Source: Caenorhabditis remanei
Lineage: Eukaryota > Nematoda > Chromadorea > Rhabditida > Rhabditidae
Length of the DNA: 64,000 nucleotides
Assembly: GCF_010183535.1 (NCBI RefSeq)
Contig: NC_071329.1
Span: 15,190,001-15,254,000 of the forward strand
Direction: 5' to 3'
The notes under the pieces are model-generated. The model was given only the letters and a program-made list of their open reading frames with translations. It was not told where the DNA came from and did not search any database. The position numbers and the translations under genes were made by a program. Below, one piece after another: positions 56,301-64,000 of this stretch. Numbering within the stretch: position 1 is the stretch's first letter; each line of letters starts with the position of its first letter.

Positions 56301-57020
56301 TTTTGCCAAAAATTTTCGGAGAAAAACCGTGAAAATTAACGAATGATGAGTGTTGAACGTCTAGCGCTTTTTAGCAGCGCTAAACTGACAAATGTGCGTT
56401 TCAGTTGAATTTTACTTGTTTCCGTTCAAAATTTCTGAAAAATAGCTTGAAGTCATTTTACTGTACTGATTTCGAAAAAAAGTGTGAAAAGTTCGTGTTG
56501 TACGTTTAGCGCTGTTAACATCGCTCACTTCAATCTTTTTTTTTCAGAGGATGAGATTCGTCGTGGCTTCGAGCGATTCGGTCAAATCGTCGAGGTTCGA
56601 ATCTTCAAGTCTCAAGGATACGCCTTCGTCAAATTCGAGCAGAAGGAGTCGGCCGCCCGTGCAATCGTCCAGATGAACAATCAGGATGTGAGCGGTCAAA
56701 TGGTTCGATGCAGTTGGGGAAAGAGTGGAGATGTAAGTTTTCTGACTGAAATTCGATAAATTTTTTTCTGTTTTCAGGGCGGAAAAGGAGGTGGAGGTGA
56801 CCGTCATGCTTACGGTTACGGTGGAAGTGGTGGTGGAGGATCAAGCAGCAACTTCACACCGTTCGGATCTGGAAGTGGTCCAGCTGGAGGTCCGCCAGCG
56901 GCTGGCGGCAACAGCAGCCAGTACTGGCAGTACTATGCCCAGTACTACAATAATCCACAATTGATGCAACAGTGGTCGAGCTACTGGCAGCAAGGGAAGC
57001 AAGGACCGCCGCCGAGTTAA
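53388..57020 (+). CDS. tiar-2: TIA-1/TIAR-type RNA-binding protein
   Basis: Exons are 53388-53506, 53554-53650, 53695-54274, 56548-56732 and 56778-57020; 407 aa. Three RRMs: RRM1 from LFVGNLD to PFAFVEF (about 40-115), RRM2 from FHVFVGDLS to KGYGFVSY (about 134-212), and RRM3 from TSVYVGNI to QGYAFVKF (about 250-325), followed by a Gly/Gln/Tyr/Trp-rich tail. This is the TIA-1 layout: U-rich RNA binding, splicing and stress-granule function. A charged Arg/His/Glu-rich linker separates RRM2 and RRM3. Intron 3 (2273 bp) splits RRM3 and is filled by the tandem array and a transposon. The symbol tiar-2 is chosen by its neighbourhood with vps-2 and snrp-200; the family call itself is firm. Confidence 0.94.
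54325..56520 (+). repeat. intronic tandem array, about 8 units, palindromic cores, split by a transposon
   Basis: Cores near 54331, 54512, 54692, 54880, 55064/55986 (split), 56165, 56368 and a partial one near 56504. Each reads like GTTTAGCGCTGTTTAGCAGC then GCTAAACTG, followed by an ATGTGCGTTTCAGTTGAATTT-like block. Spacing is about 180-195 bp. This is the sense-strand counterpart of the vps-2 array. Confidence 0.85.
55069..55988. mobile_element. non-autonomous DNA element with about 145-bp terminal inverted repeats
   Basis: Left TIR about 55069-55216, right TIR about 55840-55988: TATTATCAAAACAATTTTTC at the left end, its complement at the right, extending through CTGAGCCCGCGAAAGTTGCC and GTCTCCGGCAGGG. 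The interior (about 620 bp) is AT-rich with no long ORF. It is inserted inside a palindromic core of the tiar-2 array: GTTTAGCGCT on the left, AGCAGCGCTAAAAC on the right. Confidence 0.85.
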
Positions 57021-57249
57021 ATAATGATTTTTTGGTAATATATTTTCAAGCCACGCCCATTTTTAGGCCACGCCCCCATTTGAGTATTTTTCAAACCAAT
57101 TTAATAATCTAAAAGTTAGCAGAGCTTGAACCTTTTCTATTTATTTGTTGTCACCCAGAATCCTATATTGTCTCCCTTTTATTATAATTTATATAATTTA
57201 TTTGCTCCACACTTTGCCACGTTCCAACCAATCATTTTCATATTTTCTC
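57021..57249. other. 3' flank of tiar-2
   Basis: Contains the tandem CCACGCCCATTTTTAGG / CCACGCCCCCATTTG stretch just after the stop, a common Caenorhabditis intergenic motif. No gene. Confidence 0.5.
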
Positions 57250-58045
57250 ACTGCACAGTCTCCCAGCCTCCGAAAACGAACTGCAAGGAAATTTTTGATC
57301 TACCCTCATGAAACGAAAATTTTGAGAAATTAGCAGGTCTACAATTTTATTTTTTTGATTTTTAGAGTAAAGCTCCAAGTCAGGAATGATAAAATTCAAG
57401 TTTTAGAATTATTCTGAGAGCATTATCCACGCATTCAATCCAAAAAATCCTGGTTTCAGATACTTTTTCAGGTCGAAATGGCAATTTTTCATTTTGATTT
57501 TGGAAAAATCTACGGGATTTGTTCATTTCCCAACATTATCCAACGAATGATATCTCAAAACGTGCTCCGGAGATTTGTACACATTTCTGTAGGACGGTTT
57601 TTCAATTTGCTCATTAGTTTTCGAGAAATCGATCAAATTCTGAATTTTTTTCGATTTTTTGTTATTTTCTCGAAAACTAATGAGCGAATTGAAAAACCGT
57701 CCTACAGAAATGTGTACAAATCTCCGGAGCACATTTCGAGCTATCATTCGTTGGATTATGTTGAGAAATGAACAAATCCCGTAGATTTTTCCAAAATCAA
57801 AATGAAAAATTGCCATTTCGACCTGAAAAAGTATCTGAAACCAGGATTTTTTGGATTGAATGCGTGGATAATGCTCTCAGAATAATTCTAAAACTTGAAT
57901 TTTATCATTCCTGACTTGGAGCTTTACTCTAAAAATCAAAAAAATAAAACTGTAGACCTGCTAATTTCTCAAAATTTTCGTTTCATGAGGGTAGATCAAA
58001 AATTTCCTTGCAGTTCTTTCTCGGAGTCTGGGAGACTGTGCACTG
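57250..58045. repeat. long palindromic element, family P1 full-length copy
   Basis: Arms of about 390 bp are nearly perfect inverted copies with the centre near 57645. The outer ends read TGCACAGTCTCCCAG and, mirrored, CTGGGAGACTGTGCA. The arms contain GGCAATTTTTCATTTTGATT and TTCCAACGAATGATA-like sequence shared with 1640-1991. The pairs of open frames on the two strands are mirror images and not genes. Confidence 0.9.
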
Positions 58046-58226
58046 GTCTTTTTTTTGTTTACCCCTGCTCCTCATTTCTGTCATCAATTTCGTGTTCCAC
58101 CCGATTTGTTTTGATAATTGTATCAAAAATTGTATTGAATCCAGTCACCCCGATCTTCTGTCATATAATGTGTATTTCAGATGAATTGTTTTGTGAAACC
58201 AGATAACCATTTATTTCGCATTTTAT

Positions 58227-60215
58227 TTATGAAGGCTGGATGCCACAAACTTCACCGCCCATACAAACATCTGTGGTATTGGTGGCGGTGCATCTGAAAG
58301 TCAACTACTTGCACTCAATTCTCCTTTGGAATCCACAAAAACTTACAAAATGTTATCAATTGCATATGAGCGATCACTGAAAACTCGAAATGCAAGACAA
58401 TCGGCAACAGAACCATCCGGTTTTCCTGGTTTGAAAATGTAGCCAGTTGGGTTTTCAGATAGTAATGGGTCGCCGAATGAGAAAGCCTGAAAACGAGAAA
58501 AAGCGAATTTTTAAAGGTGGTGAGATCGCAACATTTATCACAGCCCTGAGTTGGCGGCCGGGTTCTCGGCCGAGTGGCTCAGCCGGTTGTGGTTTTTACC
58601 CATGCACGTTTGGTCGTGGGTTCGAGACCCACTGATCGAACATTGAGCCAAAACTTTTTTAAAGTTTAAACCTCCTATAATTCAGACTTACACTCAAACC
58701 TGAACAACTTGCATTCCCAATACATTCAGTTTTCCGAGCGCCGGAAACCCAGGCAGCATTGAGTCTAACAGTAGAGTTGAACCATCCTGCATCCAACGCT
58801 CGCGCTGAAAATTTTTGAATTGTTATCAAAAATTCAAAAGTAATGTTACATAAATCCACGGTCTGCTACCGGATGGTGTTAAAGGCGCATGCAATTTGTT
58901 CGGATGGGGGTCGTAGTAGAAAGCAGCGCCTTTAACACCCTCCGGCGGCAGATTGTGAATTTATAATAATACCTCGAACCCATTCAAACTCCTCTGGTGA
59001 CTCGATTCCGCTGAGATATTTATTGACTGAAGCGCCGCAAATACTTACAATCTTTTCATAGTCTTGACATCCATAGTTCGGAAAAAACTGAAAAAAAGAA
59101 ATCAAATTGAATTTTTCCTTTTCCCTTCCCATGGGAATTCCCACACTCACTATCATACACCATGGTCCCAGTGGTCTCAGGAACATTTGGTGGCCGGCAC
59201 TAGGACACATTAGTGGTCCATTTGTCAGGAAATTCCAAGTCTGGGTAGAGGAATCGTAGGTTATCGTGTAGTTTTCGTATATCTGACGACCAGATGTTGA
59301 GAGTCCAGTTGATGTGTCTGTTCCGAAGAAGTAGCCCTGAATTATCAAATTATTGGGTTGGTAAAGTGCTTCAGTGTTGAATTTGAAAGCGGAAACTCCT
59401 GATTTCGCTATTTTCGGATATACATACGTGAAATATCTAATGGGAGTGCTTTACTCTACGACTGAAGTCATATTTTTTTCATTTCAGATAATGATAATTC
59501 AGACAACTCTATGAAACTTTCATCATTGGAGCTTATGCTAAAAATCGCTCTAAAGGCTACAATCCCAGTTCTCCTGACTGAAAAGGAGCCTAGATGGAAG
59601 AAAAAGAAAAGAAAATTGCAAAGATTTTGTCAAAGTAAAGTACCATTCTCCATACTCACCTTTCCTCCTATCATGTCATCTGCTGGACAACTCAACATGT
59701 CATCATTATCTATTTTGTACGCGAACTTTGATTCAACTGAAACACTCCGTCCAACAGTCTGCAATTGCCCGATTTCAAAAATTCGGCATACTGTATCTTC
59801 TTCATGGATTGCCTGAACTGTTAATCTAAATTAATTCTTTCGATCTCTCTTACTACACAAGTGGCATTTTGAGTGCAATAGTTCAAACAATCCTCCCAAC
59901 CCAAGTCGAGACTACTGGATCCAGTAAAAGCTGATGGTGTCCCACTGGTAACTATCATTGCGGTGTACACTATCATCTGAATTGAAAAAAATTCACATAA
60001 AAACTAAGAAGGTGAACTATTAGCTCTGCACAGTTCTTACAACTACGCTGCACCGAAATTCCCTTGAAAAACTATCTTTTTTCTCTGAGTCTCTCAATTT
60101 TGCACACAATTTTCTTTGATTTCGGTAGAGCGCGGTTGTAAGAAGCGTGCCGTGCTAATACAATACTCACACTTGAACGGATCAAAAAGATACATCTGAA
60201 TATAAAGGAGAGCAT
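58227..60215 (-). CDS. secreted CW/PAN_3 domain plus C-type-lectin-like protein
   Basis: Minus-strand exons are 60171-60215, 59854-59976, 59660-59812, 59151-59336, 58973-59087, 58692-58804, 58347-58486 and 58227-58293; 313 aa. The N-terminus MLSFIFRCIFLIRSSMIVYT is signal-like. Residues about 22-110 have the nematode CW/PAN_3 pattern: SSSLDLGWEDCLNYCTQNAT, then TVCRIF and LQTV. A lectin-like domain begins with the hallmark MFLRPLGPWCMI and continues through CGASVNKYLSGIESPEEFEW and GARKTECIG. The tail has CLAF and several Cys. These proteins form a large, fast-evolving nematode family often linked to immunity or the gut surface. Ligand unknown. Confidence 0.85.
58560..58640 (+). repeat. tRNA-derived repeat, family 1
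   Basis: GTGGCTCAGCCGGTTGTGG (A-box) and GGGTTCGAGACCC (B-box), with TACCCATGCACG between them as in the other copies. In an intron of the lectin-like gene. Acceptor pairing is absent. Confidence 0.6.
59458..59605. repeat. fragment of the foldback-element arm
   Basis: CGACTGAAGTCATATTTTTT, CATTGGAGCTTATGC, AAAAATCGCTCTAAA and GAAAAGGAGCCTAG follow the order of the outer arm at 18076-18215. In an intron of the lectin-like gene. Confidence 0.75.
60025..60160. repeat. MITE, GTTCTTACAAC family, copy 2
   Basis: Left: GCACAGTTCTTACAACTACG then CTGCACCGAAA. Right: TTTCGGTAGAGCGCGGTTG then TAAGAAGCGTGC. Same family as 45630-45750. In intron 1 of the lectin-like gene. Confidence 0.8.
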
Positions 60216-60439
60216 TTGGAGGGAGAAGATTTATAAAAGGTGGAATAACAAGCAATGACATGAACATCTCCGACTGGCCTCATTATTTGTGTGTAGTCAT
60301 AGAAATCCGACAAATGGAATAGCATTAGTTTTATGTTTTTGGTGCTGTTGAGCTTGAACTACACCCACCGAAAGTTTGCGATGTTTGCTCGACCTTTTGA
60401 TCTCCAGAAAAAAGTTTATTACGATTAAAAAATACAGGG

Positions 60440-61794
60440 TTACGGTATAGGACTAGCGCCACAAAGATGTGCAATCATGCATGTTGAGTTATCAGGAGTG
60501 AGACCCAAGTTGCATCTGAAATTCGGTTAATAATTATTACAAATCAGATAATCAATCTCACTGAAAGTTTTCGATTCCCCGACTTATGTCACCTTCTATT
60601 GAGTAAGCTAGACAATCTGCTCCGGTTCCATCCGGTTTATTAGGTTTGAATTGATATCCAGGTAGGTTAGAGGATAACGTTGGGTCGGAGAATGAGAAGG
60701 CCTGAAAATAGTAAAATAAGCTATGACTAAGTCATAGTTGCTACTTTTAGCTATTCAAAAATATCAAAATTAATTGTTTTCAGTGCAAAACAGCCGAACT
60801 ATAACGCGTTTGGTACGGTCTTCGTGGAGTTTTTGGAAGACAACCCTGATTTCGAAAGTTTTCCGACCTTTTTCTAAAAAACATTTTTCGAAAATTCGCC
60901 CATCACTTGATGGCAAAAAGATGAAGGACCATCCAAAAATATTTGGGTGAAAAAAGTTTATAGTCAGCACGAAATACTTGGTTTCCCAGTCAATCAACTT
61001 CAAAATCGCGAGAAAATGACAATGGCAGCCTATACGACATCTGTACATGGTTATTAAAATTTGCAAAAAAAGGTTGTCGAGTAGCAGAACCGAACCCGCA
61101 ACGTATCGGACACTATCCTAGCAACTTACCATTGAACCAAACCTTCACGGAATTATTCCGGGATTGAGGAGGTACATTTTTCGGTACACGCGGAAATAGC
61201 GTTTCAACAGTAAAAGTTTGACGGCTCATAACTTGGTTTACGTAAGCATTTCGCTGATTTTTCTTGCATTTTCGGAATAAGCAGGGTCGAGAGTATCTAT
61301 GGTCTGATTTATAGAAAAAGTTCAACCCGCCTCGTCATGAACTTCCCTTGTAAGTAACTTTGACGGCCAGAACTTACATTTGTTGTAAAGATATAGGTCT
61401 GAATGGAAATATAGTCGATTGTCTCCATGGCTTACCAACTTTTCCATCAACAGTATCATCTTTCGGGCAAGCGGCAACATTACTCAATTTATAAGAAAAC
61501 TTAGTGAGAACATCATTACTCCGTTTAACAGTCTGCAAGTCCCCGCCTTCAAACTTTTGACACACATTGTTTTCCCCATAAACTGCCTGAAAAATATAAA
61601 TCATACAGCCACATTATTTTGTCTGATCACATCAAACACGAGGCATTCTGAGTACAATAACTCAAACATTGATCCCAACTCAATGGGAGACTACTTGAGT
61701 TGGTATACGTTTCGGGCTTTCCATTGATTACTATCATGATGCAGTTGACATTTGCATAGATTGAAAAAGCGGTTAATAGAGTGTAGGACAACAT
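60440..61794 (-). pseudogene. decayed tandem copy of the CW/lectin-like gene
   Basis: Minus-strand matches to the neighbour: signal plus first CW exon up to 61794 (MLSYTLLTAFSIYANVNC, then SWDQCLSYCTQNASC), second CW exon 61436-61586, last two exons 60562-60701 (140 nt, same length as the neighbour's) and 60440-60515, ending in TAA. The donor after the first CW exon has lost its GT, with TTGATGTGA in frame. The exons for the lectin-like domain (matches to 58692-59336) are absent, apart from a possible remnant TYIFTTN, and are replaced by repeat sequence. Probably non-functional, though a rearranged CW-only transcript cannot be excluded. Confidence 0.7.
61085..61320 (-). repeat. tRNA-like repeat segment (third type)
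   Basis: On the minus strand: TTTGGTTCAATGGTAAGTTG (A-box-like) and GCGGGTTCGGTTCTGC (B-box-like) about 30 bases apart. The adjoining part with AAAGTTTGACGGCTCATAAC resembles 29665-29700 (AAACGTTTGAGAGCTCATAAC-like). It lies where the pseudogene's lectin exons should be. Confidence 0.5.
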
Positions 61795-62659
61795 GCAAAT
61801 AGGAGCCGAAGAGAAATAAGAATGACGAGAAGGAGAACAGCTGAGACTGGATTCTAAGGGCATGTGGGATTATTATATTTTGAAACCATGGAAGTCCGAA
61901 GATTGAAACGTTTCATTTATTAGAGGCATAGAGGCTACCAGCAGAAAATTCGCGGCTACGCCGCGATTTTCGCTGGATTTAATTTGACTCGGCTATTAAA
62001 AAAGCTTTAAGTGAAGACCGAAAAACAATACAACTTTTCTCACAAAACCAAACATTTCCATATGAATATATAACCCTTTTACTTCGTTTGACTTTCTCCA
62101 ACACTACAGTCACGCAAAGATCCAAACTTTTCAAAAAAAGGCATTTTGGATGTTCCCTCGAAAGTTCGACTCTTTTTTTCAACTTTATTGACTGTTTCTT
62201 CATGATTTCGTCTTGGTTGAGCCGCATAGCACACGATATACTTTCTTGCTGTAAATCAGGCCTCGACCTTCTTTGGTCGGCCCTATGACAGCTTCACAAA
62301 TATGGCGGTCACACCTCAAAACTTCAAAAGAATTATTCTCGACGTTCCGGGGTTCTCAGGGAAAACTTTAGATTCCCTCTACATACCCGTTGTCAAAAAA
62401 CCAAAACTAAAGCGTCTAGAAACATCTTTTTGACGTACTTGATATAAAGTCGCAGCGACGCTGCTGAAAACTCAAAAGTGAGACGATTTTGGGACGTCTA
62501 TTACATTTCTTTACATTTCTTCGAAAGAGTTTCTCTTCTAATCAGCTTTGTTGGTTGATTCTCTATATTCCATTTCCCGATTAAGATCTTTTGGCTCTAT
62601 CCCAGTTTAGATGTCCTTAAAAAAAAAGAATTTTCCCTTTAAGAGACAATGTCTCGCTC
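61795..62659. other. intergenic, no gene seen
   Basis: Includes a GC-rich small inverted repeat CGCGGCTACGCCGCG at about 61951 and a short stem GACCTTCTTTGGTC near 62265. No supported exon. Confidence 0.45.
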
Positions 62660-64000
62660 AAGCCACCAGGCCATGTTACACATAAACAAAAGTGATCCGT
62701 TTTGGCTGATTTTTTGACATGTTAGTACCCTAGGAATTCTAAGAATTTTATACCATGCCAAATTAGGCTCCGCCCCCTTTGACCTACCGAAACGATCGAT
62801 TGAAGTTGAAAAATGAAAATTTTTCTTTCGAAAGATAGGATCAAAATCTTTTCAGAAATGGATTGCCAGCCTTATTTTGTGCATTTTATAAGATAACTAT
62901 TTTTTTCTAGCTCTCCTGCATCATATAGAAAAAATCACTTTTTTGAAAAATTTCTCATTTTTTTCATGTTTTTTGGATTTTTCGGCAGGTCGAAGTACTG
63001 TGGTCCGAAGTAAATTTATGATGGTAAGATACATATTAGTGATAACTATCTGAAAATATAAAGACTTTCCCCAGATTCCACTGTCTAGAGGAGTTCTGAT
63101 CAAAAAAGTGACGAAATTTCAAACATTTTAACGTACCCCCCCTCCATGGTAAAAAATGGCTGGGTTACGAAAATCAAAAATATTCATGATTTGAGTTATT
63201 CAGAGCTAGATTAATGCTCACACATCTTTTCAGACAATTCTGGCCATGTTTCAGTGAGTTACAGACACCTCCTCCATTTTTTTGACTCAAAAAGTTTGAG
63301 CTCTTGTAACTTTCCAGATTATGACTCAAAATTTATGAAACTTTGAGAAAACACTGGAATATACTTCGAAAACACAAGTAGTTAAACAAATGTCAAATGT
63401 TGTCGTTTTGTTCAACTTTCGTTTCATTTCATATCTGATAGCTTCATGGGTCTACGATAGGGAGGTATTCTGGCACAAAAAATGCCAGCATTCTTTTTTG
63501 TAATCAACTTTTAACTATTTATTTGTGTTTTTGAAGTATGTTCCAATGTTTTCTAGAAGTTTCTTAAACTTTGAGTAATAATCTTGAAAGTTACCAGAGC
63601 TCAAACTTTTTGAGTCAAAAAAATGGAGGAGGTGTCTGTAACTCACTGAAACATGGCCAGAATTGCCTGAAAAGTTGTGTGAGCTTTAATCTTGCTCTGA
63701 ATAACTCAAATCATGAATATTTTTGATTTTCGTAACCCAGCCATTTTTTACCATGGAGGGGGGTACGTTAAAATGTTTGAAATTTCGTCACTTTTTTTAT
63801 CAGAACTCCTCTAGACAGTGGAATCTGGGGAAAGTCTTTATATTTTCAGATAGTTATCACTAATATGTATCTTACCATCATAAATTTACTTCGGACCACA
63901 GTACTTCGACCTGCCGAAAAATCCAAAAAACATGAAAAAAATGAGAAATTTTTCAAAAAAGTGATTTTTTCTATATGATGCAGGAGAGCTAGAAAACAAT
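62660..64000. repeat. large inverted repeat running off the window end
   Basis: Sequence from about 62890 to 63400 is repeated in reverse complement at about 63520-64000. For example CTAGCTCTCCTGCATCAT near 62910 is mirrored at about 63973-63993, and TACCATGGAGGGGGG-type blocks occur on both sides. The centre is near 63460. The left part (62670-63000) is also shared with 23800-24185. The right end lies beyond the window. Confidence 0.85.

Noticed and set aside
50825..56520. CRISPR-like reading of the regularly spaced palindromic repeats
   Set aside because: Eukaryotic intron context; units are about 185-195 bp with the whole unit repeated, not short repeats separated by unique spacers.
57478..57816. 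Two 97-aa frames on opposite strands
   Set aside because: They are mirror images created by the palindromic element, not independent genes.

Overview
The window is nuclear DNA from a Caenorhabditis nematode. The evidence is short 40-60 base introns with GTAAGT-like donors and TTTTCAG acceptors, TTTCAG acceptors a few bases upstream of start codons (the pattern of spliced-leader trans-splicing), a dense load of small inverted-repeat transposons, and a conserved block snrp-200 - pisy-1 - (unknown 730-aa gene) - vps-2 - tiar-2. From memory, this block corresponds to the C. elegans Y46G5A region of chromosome II. Species is not determinable from the sequence alone.

The left part (1-31 kb) is an accessory, repeat-rich interval. 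It holds a four-helix membrane protein gene (minus, 595-1451), several spliced genes with no recognisable family (2978-3746, 7277-9108, 10439-12327, 12926-13236 on plus; 21346-24666 on minus; 26429-26994 on plus), an F-box gene (27685-28805) and a 50-aa tail-anchored-type ORF (30492-30644). Between and inside them lie two 5'-truncated non-LTR retrotransposons (an RTE-type element with 194-bp flanking duplications, and a CR1/Jockey-type element), two CACAGGT-ended DNA transposons, a 1.65-kb foldback element and at least six MITE families.

The middle (31-57 kb) is the conserved core: on minus, the spliceosomal helicase BRR2 (snrp-200, 2145 aa, 9 exons, with a tRNA-Arg gene in one intron) and phosphatidylinositol synthase (pisy-1); on plus, a 730-aa repeat-containing protein ending in a PDZ-ligand-like tail; on minus, the ESCRT-III subunit vps-2/CHMP2; on plus, the three-RRM protein tiar-2. 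vps-2 and tiar-2 are divergent neighbours. Each carries, inside one intron, a tandem array of about 185-195 bp units centred on a palindrome around AGCGCTG, and in both genes the array has the same orientation relative to transcription. This is the most unusual structure in the window.

The right part (57-64 kb) holds a large palindromic MITE, a secreted CW/PAN_3 plus C-type-lectin-like gene (58227-60215, minus), a decayed tandem copy of it (60440-61794, minus), and a large inverted repeat that runs off the window end. tRNA-derived SINE-like repeats recur between 44 and 61 kb. Exon coordinates were worked out by hand from splice signals and reading frame; for the main genes every junction keeps frame and the exon lengths sum to a whole number of codons.
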